A DNA stretch of 40,737 nucleotides from Fusobacteriaceae bacterium (lineage in GTDB: Bacteria > Fusobacteriota > Fusobacteriia > Fusobacteriales > Fusobacteriaceae): the NCBI GenBank assembly GCA_016938425.1, contig JAFGUR010000083.1, positions 1 to 40,737 of the forward strand. The letters run 5' to 3'. This document shows, in pieces, positions 14,618 through 24,315 of the stretch. The first letter of the stretch is position 1. Every line of letters starts with the position of its first letter. The position numbers and the translations under genes are program-made. The notes beneath the pieces are model-generated. The model saw nothing but the letters and a program-made list of their open reading frames with translations. It was not told where the DNA came from and did no database searches.

Positions 14618-15238
14618 ATGATTTTGTCTACAGAAGTTTTGTTAAAAAGTAATTTGGATAATTTTTTAGTTATTGGTGATGATACTGGATGGATTATTGA
14701 AGAAAACAATGTATCTACAGGATATCACTGGGAAATTCTTCCAGATAACTCCGGAACATATGAAATTATTGAAGATATTGCTCTTCTACCTGCAACTAGC
14801 TTACTTGGTGTCTCTGGTTATAAAATATGGAAAATTAAACCAATTAAAATAGGAACAGGAACTATTTTATTAAATAAATTTGCTCCTGGTAAAACAGATT
14901 CACCTTCCATTACAGATAGTTTCTCTATTATTGTTAGTGATAAAAAATCAAATAATTTAGAAATAGATAATGAATTAAATGCAACAGTAGGAGGATGGAG
15001 TTCTTTCCATGATTTAAGCTCTGAAGAAAAAGCTCTATTTGAAAAAGCTATGATTTCTCTAAAAGGAGTAGATTATGTTCCTTATTCTGTTTCTACACAA
15101 GTTGTAGCAGGAATTAATTATCGTTTTAAATGTACTGCAACAGTAGTATATCCAAATGCAAAACCTTATAAAGCTATTGTTCAAATTTATAAGCCTCTAA
15201 GTGGTGACCCAGTAATAACAGACATTCATAAATTTTAG
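14618..15238 (+). CDS. Fused chagasin-like (I42) and cystatin-like (I25) cysteine-protease inhibitor
   Basis: 206 residues in two parts. Residues 1 to about 108 follow chagasin: NVSTGYHW (31-38) for the NPTTGxxW loop, SLLGVSGYKIW (61-71) for LLGxGG, then KIKPIKIGTGTILL and a final SFSIIV strand; the RPW loop is degenerate (FAPG). Residues about 118-206 follow stefin-type cystatins: the N-terminal GG (125-126), a helix, loop QVVAG followed by INYRFK (161-170), then strand KAIVQIYKPLSGDP for the second hairpin. Both folds inhibit papain-like proteases. There is no signal peptide, and AGGAGG before the ATG fixes the start, so it appears cytoplasmic. A terminator follows. Function as an inhibitor is inference from these motifs. 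Confidence 0.75.
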   Translation: MILSTEVLLKSNLDNFLVIGDDTGWIIEENNVSTGYHWEILPDNSGTYEIIEDIALLPATSLLGVSGYKIWKIKPIKIGTGTILLNKFAPGKTDSPSITDSFSIIVSDKKSNNLEIDNELNATVGGWSSFHDLSSEEKALFEKAMISLKGVDYVPYSVSTQVVAGINYRFKCTATVVYPNAKPYKAIVQIYKPLSGDPVITDIHKF

Positions 15239-15250
15239 TTTTTAAGGCAA

Positions 15251-15288
15251 AAGAGTTCAAATTTTAATAATTTGAGCTCTTTTTTTTA
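15251..15288 (+). terminator. Terminator of the inhibitor gene
   Basis: Stem AAGAGTTCAAATT / AATTTGAGCTCTT (one G-T pair), five-base loop, then a run of eight or more T. Confidence 0.92.
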
Positions 15289-15329
15289 CTTAACAATGTT
15301 CTTTCTAAGTAAATAAAACTTCAAATTTT

Positions 15330-15359
15330 CTATAATGAATGACTCTTCATTTATTATAG
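15330..15359. promoter_or_regulatory. 30-bp inverted repeat upstream of the porin gene
   Basis: CTATAATGAATGA and TTCATTTATTATAG form a near-perfect dyad around CTC, 44 bases upstream of the -35 of the OmpP1/FadL gene. No T-run follows, so an operator is likelier than a terminator. A loose resemblance to Fur-type ATAATGA repeats is noted but not claimed. Confidence 0.4.
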
Positions 15360-15402
15360 GATTAATTATAGTTAATTATAATTATTTATTTCTATCCTAA
15401 CC

Positions 15403-15431
15403 TTGTAATCTTATATTAAACATGTTAAAAT
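15403..15431 (+). promoter_or_regulatory. Promoter of the OmpP1/FadL-like gene
   Basis: TTGTAA (15403-15408), 17 bases, TAAAAT (15426-15431), 31 bases before the ATG, which has AAGGAG upstream. Confidence 0.6.
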
Positions 15432-15462
15432 TAGTTCTAAAAAAATAAAAAGGAGTTAATTT

Positions 15463-16734
15463 ATGAAAAAATTTCTTTTAGTATCTATTATTGCTTCAAT
15501 TAATTTAATCGGTGCTACTATCGACCACATTATGAATTACACTGTAGAATATAATGCAAATCCTTCTTTACAAGGAGCTATTAGTGAAGAATCCTCTGTA
15601 AATTACAATCCAGCAGGATTAATGGAACTTGAAAATGGAACATACCTTAATGGAGGACTTCAAGTTGCAATAGGTCATCAATGGATGGAGTATAACAATG
15701 AAGAATATGGGGCTAACCATGTTTCACCAATTCCAAATTTGTCAGTTTATAAAAAAGATGACAAAAAAGCACTATATTGGACTCTCGGTGGAATTGCTGG
15801 GGGAGCAGAGTTAGATTATAAAGATGGAATTGCAACTTATGATGTTCTAGGTAATTCAAGTTATAGTTTCATAGGAACAGCTAGTGATGATAGCTGGGCA
15901 AAGGGAAGTAGTACATATTACCAAACAACTTTAGGAAGTGCTTTTAAACTTAATGATAAATTTTCTATGGCTATAGGTGGAAGAGCCGTTTATGCCATAA
16001 GAGATTTCCAAGGTGAGTTAGAAGTTGAAGGTGCTGGATTAGGTACTGGACAAACAGCAACTATTGACGCAGAGCGTAAAGCAACTGGATTTGGAGCTCA
16101 ATTAGGATTAAACTATAAAGCAACTGATAAATTAAATATAGGTTTAAGATATGATAGTAAAGTTAAGTTAAATTTTAAAACTAAATCTACAGAAAGTAAG
16201 ATTAATTTGACAGCTTTAAGCACTACATTTGGATATTCAAATCTTTATGGTGAGTATGCTGATGGTGCTAGTGGATATAGAGACTTACCTGCTATACTTG
16301 CACTAGGAATTCAATATGATTTAACTGATAAATATACTATTTATTCAGGTGCAAATTATTATTTTAATAAAGAAGCTAATATTGATGAAAAATTTGTAAC
16401 TGCTGATAAAACGATTGATAGTAGAAAATATAAAGATGGTTGGGAATTATCTATAGGAAATCAATATAAACTAACTGATAAATTTTCAATTCTTTCTGGT
16501 GTAAACTATGCAAAAACAGGAGCTTCTTCTGTAAATTATAGAGACTCTGAATATGCTATAAATTCTCTTATGATTGGATTAGGAGCAAAATACAAATATA
16601 ACGAAACTTTAGAATTTGTGGGAGCTCTTTCTCATTATTTTTATGAAAGTGATGAAGGGAAAACTCTTGGTAAAACTGTTAAGTATAATAAAGACATAAC
16701 TAACATTGGATTTGGACTTACAAAAAAAATATAA
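15463..16734 (+). CDS. OmpP1/FadL-family outer-membrane protein
   Basis: 423-residue predicted outer-membrane beta-barrel. Residues 1 to about 18 are a signal peptide (MKKFLLVSIIASINLIGA). The FadL-family NPA motif appears as SVNYNPAGLMEL at about 46-57. Alternating amphipathic strands with aromatic girdles continue to the end (for example LNIGLRYDSKVKLNF, WELSIGNQYKLTDKFSIL). FadL homologues transport long-chain fatty acids or other hydrophobic compounds by lateral diffusion; the substrate here is unknown. It is monocistronic, with its own promoter, an upstream dyad and a terminator. The last residues are LTKKI rather than the usual terminal aromatic, which is slightly atypical. Confidence 0.88.
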   Translation: MKKFLLVSIIASINLIGATIDHIMNYTVEYNANPSLQGAISEESSVNYNPAGLMELENGTYLNGGLQVAIGHQWMEYNNEEYGANHVSPIPNLSVYKKDDKKALYWTLGGIAGGAELDYKDGIATYDVLGNSSYSFIGTASDDSWAKGSSTYYQTTLGSAFKLNDKFSMAIGGRAVYAIRDFQGELEVEGAGLGTGQTATIDAERKATGFGAQLGLNYKATDKLNIGLRYDSKVKLNFKTKSTESKINLTALSTTFGYSNLYGEYADGASGYRDLPAILALGIQYDLTDKYTIYSGANYYFNKEANIDEKFVTADKTIDSRKYKDGWELSIGNQYKLTDKFSILSGVNYAKTGASSVNYRDSEYAINSLMIGLGAKYKYNETLEFVGALSHYFYESDEGKTLGKTVKYNKDITNIGFGLTKKI

Positions 16735-16745
16735 ACTTATCATTT

Positions 16746-16775
16746 AGAGGCAATCATAAATTTGCCTCTTTTTTT
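16746..16775 (+). terminator. Terminator of the OmpP1/FadL-like gene
   Basis: AGAGGCAA / TTGCCTCT stem with an 8-base loop, then six T. Confidence 0.92.
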
Positions 16776-16860
16776 ATACTGATTGAAAACTATAATTTTT
16801 AAGCAGGCATAACAAGCATTATAAAATCTTCAAATTATTTAGATGTTTCATAAAAAAATT

Positions 16861-16890
16861 TAGACAAAGCAATATTCCTTATGTTATAAT
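16861..16890 (+). promoter_or_regulatory. Promoter of the tex-kinase-ileS unit
   Basis: TAGACA (16861-16866), 18 bases, TATAAT (16885-16890). The Tex start codon is 33 bases downstream. Confidence 0.6.
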
Positions 16891-16922
16891 AATTAGGATA
16901 TTCTATATAATGGGGGAAGTTT

Positions 16923-19082
16923 ATGTTAGACTTAATTAAAATTGTTGCCGATGAATTACAACTTTCAAGAAGCAGCGTAGAAAACACCGTAAAATTATTA
17001 GATGAGGATGCAACGGTTCCTTTTATAGCGAGATATAGAAAAGAAGTTACTGGAAGTCTTGATGAAGAACAAATTAGAAACATTGATGACAAAATTAAAT
17101 ACCTTCGTAATCTTGAAAAAAGAAAAGAAGAAGTATTAAGACTTATTGAAGAACAAGGCAAACTTACAGAAGACCTTTCTAAGGCAATAAGTAAAGCAAT
17201 AAAATTACAAGAGGTAGAAGATTTATATTTACCATATAAAAAGAAAAAGAAAACAAAAGCTGATATTGCTAAAGAACAAGGCCTTGAGCCTTTAGCTAAT
17301 TTTGTCTTAACAGCCAAGAAGGTAGAAGACATAAATATCGAAGCTGAAAAATTCATTACTGAAGAAGTTTTAGATGTAGCTAGTGCTGTTGAAGGTGCTA
17401 AACTCATTTTAGCACAAAATCTTTCTGAGAATGCACAGTATAGAGAGAGTTTAAGAAATAGAATGTTAAAATATGGTATCATTACTGCCACTTTAATTGA
17501 AAAAAACAAATCTAATGACGAAAAACAAGTTTACAAAGATTACTATGCTCATGAGGAAAAAGTAAGTTTTATTGCTTCTCATAGAACTTTAGCACTAAAT
17601 AGAGGTGAAAAAGAAAATATTTTAAGAGTTGCAATAAAATTTGATGAAAAAACTAGAGAGTTTGTTAATATTGAAGGAATTAATATTTTTAAAAATCGTC
17701 AAATTGAAAATTTCTTAGGAGAAATTGTTATTGATTCTTTAGACAGATTAATTTTACCTTCAATTGAAAGAGAAGTTAGAAATATTTTAACTGAAAAAGC
17801 TGAAATAGATTCTACTAAAATCTTTAAAGAAAACTTAAAAAATTTATTAATGCAACCACCTTTAAAAGAAAAATCTATTTTAGGACTTGACCCTGGCTTT
17901 AGAACTGGTTGTAAAACTGTTGTTATTAACAAAAATGGGTTCTTTGAAATAGATGATGTTTTATATTTGGTAGAAGAAATGCATTCACCAAAACAAGTGG
18001 AAAATGCTAAAAATAAAATTTTATCATATATTGAAAAATATGATATTGATATAATTGCCATTGGAAATGGTACTGCCTCAAGAGAAACAGAAAGTTTTGT
18101 TGCAAAAGTTATAAAAGAAGCTAAAAAGAAAGTGTTCTATATTATTGTAAATGAAGCTGGAGCTTCTGTCTATAGTGCTTCTAAGCTTGCTGCAGAAGAA
18201 TTTCCAAATTTAGACGTTACTGCAAGAGGAGCTATTTCAATAGCTAGAAGAATTCAAGACCCTCTTGCTGAACTTGTTAAAATTGATCCAAAATCTATTG
18301 GTGTTGGAATGTATCAACATGATTTAAATCAAAAAAATCTTGAAGGTTCTCTTGGTGAAGTTATCGAATCCGTTGTTAATAATGTGGGAGTTAATGCAAA
18401 TACTGCTTCTTGGGCTTTATTATCTTATGTTTCAGGAATCAAGAAAAACATTGCTAAAAATATCGTTGACCATAGACAAGAAAATGGAAACTTTAAAAAT
18501 AGAAAACAACTCTTAAAAGTAAAAGGATTAGGAGAGAAAGCCTATACTTTAGCTGCTGGATTTATAGTTGTTCCTGATGGAGAAAATCCTTTAGATAATA
18601 CTATTATTCATCCAGAATCTTATGATATCGCTAAAAAAATGTTAGCAGAAACAAATTTAAGTCTTGAAGATTTAAATGATAGAAATAAAATTTCTGAAAA
18701 ATTAAAAAATTTAAATGTTGAAGAATTTGCTAAAAAAAATGGTTTTGGAAAAGAAACAACTATTGATATTTTTAATGCTTTATGTAAAGAAAGAAGAGAT
18801 CCCAGAGATAGTATTCCTACACCGATTTTAAAATCTGATATTTTAAAAATTGAGGATTTAAAAGAAGGAATGGAGCTTGAAGGTACTGTTAGAAATGTAA
18901 CAAATTTTGGGGCCTTTATTGACATTGGACTTAAAAATGATGCTTTACTTCATATTTCTGAATTTCCTACAAGAATTAATGATTTACTAAGTATTTTATC
19001 TGTTGGAGATATTATAAAAGTTAAAATTAAAGGAGTAGAACTAGAAAGAGGCAGAGTTTCATTAACAAAAAAGGGGTTATAA
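16923..19082 (+). CDS. tex: Tex-family RNA-binding transcription accessory protein
   Basis: 719-residue cytoplasmic nucleic-acid-binding protein. The N-terminal helical Tex domain is followed by a YqgF/RNase-H-like core (LGLDPGFRTGCKTVVI near 320-335), helix-hairpin-helix segments (the region ending NFKNRKQLLKVKGLGEKAY) and a C-terminal S1 RNA-binding domain (GMELEGTVRNVTNFGAFIDIG near 644-664). Order and length match Tex/Spt6-like proteins, which influence transcription and RNA turnover. The start ATG has GGGGGAAG upstream. The next gene begins one base after its stop codon, so it heads an operon with the sensor-kinase-like gene and ileS. Confidence 0.95.
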   Translation: MLDLIKIVADELQLSRSSVENTVKLLDEDATVPFIARYRKEVTGSLDEEQIRNIDDKIKYLRNLEKRKEEVLRLIEEQGKLTEDLSKAISKAIKLQEVEDLYLPYKKKKKTKADIAKEQGLEPLANFVLTAKKVEDINIEAEKFITEEVLDVASAVEGAKLILAQNLSENAQYRESLRNRMLKYGIITATLIEKNKSNDEKQVYKDYYAHEEKVSFIASHRTLALNRGEKENILRVAIKFDEKTREFVNIEGINIFKNRQIENFLGEIVIDSLDRLILPSIEREVRNILTEKAEIDSTKIFKENLKNLLMQPPLKEKSILGLDPGFRTGCKTVVINKNGFFEIDDVLYLVEEMHSPKQVENAKNKILSYIEKYDIDIIAIGNGTASRETESFVAKVIKEAKKKVFYIIVNEAGASVYSASKLAAEEFPNLDVTARGAISIARRIQDPLAELVKIDPKSIGVGMYQHDLNQKNLEGSLGEVIESVVNNVGVNANTASWALLSYVSGIKKNIAKNIVDHRQENGNFKNRKQLLKVKGLGEKAYTLAAGFIVVPDGENPLDNTIIHPESYDIAKKMLAETNLSLEDLNDRNKISEKLKNLNVEEFAKKNGFGKETTIDIFNALCKERRDPRDSIPTPILKSDILKIEDLKEGMELEGTVRNVTNFGAFIDIGLKNDALLHISEFPTRINDLLSILSVGDIIKVKIKGVELERGRVSLTKKGL

Positions 19083-19083
19083 T

Positions 19084-21498
19084 ATGAAATATGGCAAGAA
19101 TTCTATATTGCTAAAATCAATTTTTTATAATGATTTATCTATATTATTAAGCAGTTTTGTTGTGTTTCTAACTATTTCGTTCATCCTTTTTACTGGACAA
19201 AATGAAAAATTACCAGCTATTTTAGAAGATTCAAATAAAAAAATATTGGTTTCATATGACCATCTTTTAGAAAATATTCAAATGAATTTAAAAAATGTTG
19301 TTAGTGAAGATTTTATTGTAAGAAAGTTAGAAGTTATAGATTTAGCTGTTGTAGCAAATCCACAACAAACAATTGTTAATCAATCTACAGAAGAAATTTT
19401 TAAAAATATAAGTACTAATTCTGCTTTCTCTAAATACTTAGGTTCTGATATTATAGGCGTTTCTCTATTTAATAGTAATGGGGATAACTTAAATGAATAT
19501 TTCAATCCTCTTAAAAGCAAAAGTAATAATAATATTTATTCAGCCAGTAGAGATATTTTATTTTTTAAAAATTACTCTAAAAGCCATAAAAATTATAGTT
19601 ATCTTGACTATATTGAAGAAACTGATGAACTGGTTTTAAGAACATTTATAACTTTTGAAGATGAGTATAAATATATTAAGTATATTATGATTTCAACTAT
19701 TATTGATAATTCTTTCTTAGAGAAAATTAAAGAATATGTTAAACTAGATGAAGGAATTAAGCTTTTTTTACTTTATGACGGTGTATTCATCACTGGTGAG
19801 CTTAATATGCAAAAAGGAAAGAACTTCTTCTCAAGTCTTGGATTTGTTAATAATGATAAACCTATCTCTGAAGAAAGAATGATTCATGGTGATGTTTATT
19901 CTATATCTTATGCTCCTGTTAAAGATGGTCAAAATCAAACAATAGGACTAATTGGAGTTGCTATATCTAAATATTCTATTTTCCAATTTACCTTTATTGA
20001 ATATTTTATAGCTATTATTGTTATTTTATCTTTAATGGTTCTAATTTCTTATGTTTTTGGAAAAATATATGAGCGTCAATTTGCTCCTATTAAAGACATT
20101 AAAAATTGTTTAAAAGAAATCTCTCTTGGAAATTATGACACTAAATTAAAAGTGAAAGCTGAAGGAGAATTCCGAGAACTTGCAGATGTAACAAAATCTT
20201 TAATAAATCATCTAAACGCTACACAAATTATTTTGGATAAAGAAAATAAGAGGCTTAATGAACAAATCAAAAGAACTAGTATGATAGAAAAGTTACTTCT
20301 AAATATTCATAGTGAAGATAATATTGATAACATAATAAATTATATTTTAAGTGCTATTACTTCAGAATACGGTCTAAATTATGGTAGAGCTATCTATTTA
20401 GAATTTGATTATGAACAAGAAATCTTAAAAGGTAAATATTCCGCTACTAATACAAGATTTGTAAATAGTGAAAATGAATATTTTAAGTTTCATACAAGCT
20501 TAAAACTTCATTCAGAATCTCTTGATAAAGTTGTTAAATTAATTAAACTTGACTTAGATGATAACGTTATCGCTGAATCTTTTAAATCAAAAGAAATTGT
20601 ATTTCATAATGATAGAGGCTTCAAATTTAACTTAGGTAGTGATTTATTAACAAGTTTAGGTTTAAATAATTTTATATTATTTCCTATCTTTACTCAAAAT
20701 AAAAAATATGGAATAATGATTATTGACCAAAATATGAATCTTAAAGACTTTGGTTATGAAGATATAGAGTTATTAAATTTATTATCAATGAATATTTCTA
20801 TCCACTTTAAAAATAAAGAAACTGAAAAAGAAAGATTACATAGTGAAAAAGATACTACAATTTCTTATTTCAGTAGTAAAATTTTAAGAGAAATTCAAAC
20901 ACCTACTGAACTTATTAAAAATACGATAAAAGAGTTTAATGAGAACAAATATATTGATAGTGAAAAAATGATTAAAATTGATAATAGTATTACTAAAATT
21001 AGCCACTTAAGTACTGCTGTTCTTGAGTATGCTGATATAAATGTTTATAGTTTTGATAAAATAGATTTAAAAGAAGTAATTGATAAAAGTATTGAAAATA
21101 TTAAACCTTTACTTACTGATAAATTAATTGATTTATCAAAATTATACACTCATAAAAAACCTGTAATCGCTAACTTTAACAAAATGGAAATTGTTGTTAC
21201 AGAAATATTAAAAAATGCTATTGAAGCCATTGATAAAATTGGAGGTAGACTAAATATAGCTACTAAAAATAAATCTGGTGGTTTACAAATAAAAATAACT
21301 GACAATGGAATTGGTATTGATGAAAAGAATATGAAAAAAATATTTGACCCTTTCTTTAGCTCTAAAGGAGCTCCTGGCTTAGGACTATCCATTGCAAAAA
21401 AAATATTAAAAGAACATAGTGGCGAAATCAGTATAAAATCTGAATTAAATAAAGGAACTGAAGTTAGAATACTTTTAAACATATATGAGGAGGAATAA
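19084..21498 (+). CDS. Membrane histidine-kinase-like protein lacking the canonical phospho-acceptor His
   Basis: 804 residues. Transmembrane segment about 15-35, extracytoplasmic sensor region about 36-300 (Cache-like by length), second transmembrane segment about 303-325, HAMP region about 326-380, GAF-like domain about 405-580, then a dimerisation helix and an intact GHKL ATPase domain: N-box EILKNAIEA (about 706), DNGIGI, FDPFF and GLGLSIA. In the H-box position HE(L/I)RTP the sequence is REIQTP, so the phosphorylatable His is Arg602. It may be a pseudokinase, act through a partner, or use another residue. There is no response regulator beside it; it lies between tex and ileS, almost touching both. 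Confidence 0.85.
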   Translation: MKYGKNSILLKSIFYNDLSILLSSFVVFLTISFILFTGQNEKLPAILEDSNKKILVSYDHLLENIQMNLKNVVSEDFIVRKLEVIDLAVVANPQQTIVNQSTEEIFKNISTNSAFSKYLGSDIIGVSLFNSNGDNLNEYFNPLKSKSNNNIYSASRDILFFKNYSKSHKNYSYLDYIEETDELVLRTFITFEDEYKYIKYIMISTIIDNSFLEKIKEYVKLDEGIKLFLLYDGVFITGELNMQKGKNFFSSLGFVNNDKPISEERMIHGDVYSISYAPVKDGQNQTIGLIGVAISKYSIFQFTFIEYFIAIIVILSLMVLISYVFGKIYERQFAPIKDIKNCLKEISLGNYDTKLKVKAEGEFRELADVTKSLINHLNATQIILDKENKRLNEQIKRTSMIEKLLLNIHSEDNIDNIINYILSAITSEYGLNYGRAIYLEFDYEQEILKGKYSATNTRFVNSENEYFKFHTSLKLHSESLDKVVKLIKLDLDDNVIAESFKSKEIVFHNDRGFKFNLGSDLLTSLGLNNFILFPIFTQNKKYGIMIIDQNMNLKDFGYEDIELLNLLSMNISIHFKNKETEKERLHSEKDTTISYFSSKILREIQTPTELIKNTIKEFNENKYIDSEKMIKIDNSITKISHLSTAVLEYADINVYSFDKIDLKEVIDKSIENIKPLLTDKLIDLSKLYTHKKPVIANFNKMEIVVTEILKNAIEAIDKIGGRLNIATKNKSGGLQIKITDNGIGIDEKNMKKIFDPFFSSKGAPGLGLSIAKKILKEHSGEISIKSELNKGTEVRILLNIYEEE

Positions 21499-21499
21499 A

Positions 21500-24298
21500 A
21501 TGCAAGAAAAAGAGTTAGACTATGGAAAAACACTTAACCTTCCTAAAACTAGCTTTAACATGAAGGCTAATTTACCAAATAAAGAGCCTTTACTACTTAA
21601 AGAATGGAATGAAAAGAATATCTACAAAAAATCTTTAGAAGGCAAAACTAAAAAATTTATGTTACATGATGGCCCACCATATGCAAATGGAAATATTCAT
21701 ATTGGTCATGCTTTAAACAAGATTTTAAAAGATATTATTTTAAAATATAAAAGATTACAAGGCTTTGAAGCTCCATATATTCCAGGATGGGATACACATG
21801 GATTACCAATAGAATTAAAAGTTACAGAAGAATTAGGAGAAAAAGCTAAAACTATGTCTCCTTTAGAAATAAGACAAGAATGTACTAAATATGCTAAAAA
21901 ATGGGTTCAAAAACAAAAAGAGTCATTCATTAGACTAGGAATTTTAGGAGAATGGGATAATCCTTACTTAACTTTAAATCCAGAATATGAAGCAAAACAA
22001 CTTGAAGTATTTAAAGAATTATATTTAAACGGTTATATCTTTAAGGGTTTAAAACCAATTTATTGGTCACCAGTTACACAAACAGCCCTTGCAGAAGCTG
22101 AAATTGAATATAAAGATGTTGTTTCACCAAGTATTTATGTAAAAATGAATGTAAATCAAGATTTCTTAGAAAAATTAGGTGTAGAAGAAGCTGGTGTTAT
22201 AATTTGGACAACTACTCCTTGGACTTTACCTGCTAATATGGCAATTTGTTTAAACGCTGAATATCAATATGGTTTATACAAAACTTCAAAAGGTAATTTA
22301 TTATTGGCTAAAGAACTTGCTGAAAAAGCTTTTGCTGAAATGGGAATTACTGATATTGAATTGATTAAAGAATTTAAGGGAACTGAGTTAGAAAAATTAA
22401 CATATACTCATCCTTTCTTAGAAAGAACTGGATTTATTATTTTAGGTGACCATGTAACTTTAGACGCTGGTACAGGTTGCGTTCATACTGCTCCTGGTCA
22501 TGGACAAGAAGATTACGTTGTTGGAACAAAATATGGAATAGAAGTTGTTTGTCCTGTTGATAATCATGGTCATTTAACAACTGAAGCTGGAGAAAAATTT
22601 GCTGGTCTATTCTACAAAAAAGCTAACAAAGAAATTTGTGCTCATTTAGAAGAAACTGGACATTTGTTAAAATATAGTGAGTTTTCTCACTCTTATCCAC
22701 ATGATTGGAGATCAAAAACTCCAGTAATTTTTAGAGCTACAGAACAATGGTTTGTTAGAGTAGAAGGTTCTGACATTAGACAAAATGCTTTAAATGCTTT
22801 AAAAGAAGTTGAATTTGTTCCTGCATGGGGAATTAATAGAATTTCTAGCATGATAGAAAATAGACCTGACTGGTGTATTTCTAGGCAAAGAGCATGGGGA
22901 GTTCCTATTCCTATATTCTATAATAATCAAACTGGTCAAGAAATATTTGAAGCTGAAATTATTGATAAAGTAATCTCATTAGTAAAAGTTCAAGGTTCTG
23001 CAGCTTGGGTAAAATATTCTGCTGAAGAATTAATTGGTGAAGAACTTTTAGAAAAATATAATTTAAAAGGTATTGAACTTAGAAAAGAAACTAATATAAT
23101 GGATGTTTGGTTTGATTCTGGTGTTTCTCATAGAGGTGTTTTAGACACAAGAGAAGGATTATATAGACCTGCTGACTTATATTTAGAAGGTTCAGATCAA
23201 CATAGAGGATGGTTCCAAACTTCATTATTAACTTCTATTGGTAGTACAAAAGATGCACCTTATAAAAAAATCTTAACACATGGATTTGTTAACGATGGTG
23301 AAGGTAAGAAGATGTCTAAATCAATAGGAAATGTAGTTGCTCCAGAAGATGTTATTAAAACCTATGGTGCTGATATATTAAGACTTTGGTGTGCTTCTGT
23401 TGACTATAGAGATGACGTAAGAATCTCTGACTTGTTATTAAAACAAATGGCTGAAGCTTATAGAAGAATAAGAAATACAGCGAGATATATATTAGGAAAT
23501 ATCAGTGATTTTAATCCGTCTACAGATAAAGTTTCCTATGAAGATATGGCTGAAATTGACAAATGGGCTTTACATAAATTAGAAACTTTAAAGAAAAATG
23601 TAACTATCAACTATGATAAATACGAATTTTATAACTTATTCCATGAAATTCATTATTTTGCTGGAGTAGATATGTCTGCTTTCTATTTAGATATAATAAA
23701 AGATAGACTTTATACTGAAAAATTAGATTCCAAAGATAGAAGAGCTGCTCAAACTGTTATGTTTGAAGTATTAGTTTCATTAGTTAAAATGATTTCTCCT
23801 GTATTATCATTTACAGCAGAAGAAATATGGCAAGCTATGCCGGAAGTAGCTAAAGACGCTGATTCTATCCATTTAAGTAAATGGTATGAAGAAAATTCTA
23901 ACTATATCAATGATGAATTAGACCAAAAATGGGATAAAATAATTAAACTTAGAAAAGAAGTTAATAAAGTTTTAGAAAAAGGAAGACAAGGTGAAAATAA
24001 AATTATTGGTAACTCTTTAGACTCTGAAGTTACAATATTTAATTCTAACACTGAGTATTCAAGTTTATTAACAGAAACTGATTTATTAGAAACTATTTTC
24101 ATTGTTTCTAAATTAACAATTTCTGATTCAAAAGATGATTCATATAATTCTTGTGATGAAATAAATGATATCTTTATTAAAGTTACACATGCACCTGGAG
24201 AAAAATGTGAAAGATGTTGGAAATATTCTGAAAATTTAGGAACTCATACAGAACATCCTCATATTTGCCCAAGATGTACAGATGTTTTAACAAAATAA
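21500..24298 (+). CDS. ileS: Isoleucyl-tRNA synthetase
   Basis: Class I aminoacyl-tRNA synthetase charging tRNA-Ile with isoleucine, about 932 residues. The HIGH motif is in GNIHIGHA near residue 68, the editing-domain signature TTTPWTLPAN follows, KMSKS is near 603, and the zinc-binding tail has CERCW and CPRC near 902-930. I chose ATG 21500 because AGGAGG at 21488-21493 directly precedes it; the ATG at 21485 would include that site and overlap the kinase gene. No T-box leader is present, as expected outside Firmicutes. A 99-bp mobile element separates it from lspA. Confidence 0.97.
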   Translation: MQEKELDYGKTLNLPKTSFNMKANLPNKEPLLLKEWNEKNIYKKSLEGKTKKFMLHDGPPYANGNIHIGHALNKILKDIILKYKRLQGFEAPYIPGWDTHGLPIELKVTEELGEKAKTMSPLEIRQECTKYAKKWVQKQKESFIRLGILGEWDNPYLTLNPEYEAKQLEVFKELYLNGYIFKGLKPIYWSPVTQTALAEAEIEYKDVVSPSIYVKMNVNQDFLEKLGVEEAGVIIWTTTPWTLPANMAICLNAEYQYGLYKTSKGNLLLAKELAEKAFAEMGITDIELIKEFKGTELEKLTYTHPFLERTGFIILGDHVTLDAGTGCVHTAPGHGQEDYVVGTKYGIEVVCPVDNHGHLTTEAGEKFAGLFYKKANKEICAHLEETGHLLKYSEFSHSYPHDWRSKTPVIFRATEQWFVRVEGSDIRQNALNALKEVEFVPAWGINRISSMIENRPDWCISRQRAWGVPIPIFYNNQTGQEIFEAEIIDKVISLVKVQGSAAWVKYSAEELIGEELLEKYNLKGIELRKETNIMDVWFDSGVSHRGVLDTREGLYRPADLYLEGSDQHRGWFQTSLLTSIGSTKDAPYKKILTHGFVNDGEGKKMSKSIGNVVAPEDVIKTYGADILRLWCASVDYRDDVRISDLLLKQMAEAYRRIRNTARYILGNISDFNPSTDKVSYEDMAEIDKWALHKLETLKKNVTINYDKYEFYNLFHEIHYFAGVDMSAFYLDIIKDRLYTEKLDSKDRRAAQTVMFEVLVSLVKMISPVLSFTAEEIWQAMPEVAKDADSIHLSKWYEENSNYINDELDQKWDKIIKLRKEVNKVLEKGRQGENKIIGNSLDSEVTIFNSNTEYSSLLTETDLLETIFIVSKLTISDSKDDSYNSCDEINDIFIKVTHAPGEKCERCWKYSENLGTHTEHPHICPRCTDVLTK

Positions 24299-24315
24299 AT
24301 AGAGTGACTTATGTA

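Noticed and set aside
16835..17509. 224-codon minus-strand frame opposite the start of tex
   Set aside because: Ser/Phe-rich shadow of the Tex coding sequence, with no recognisable domain.
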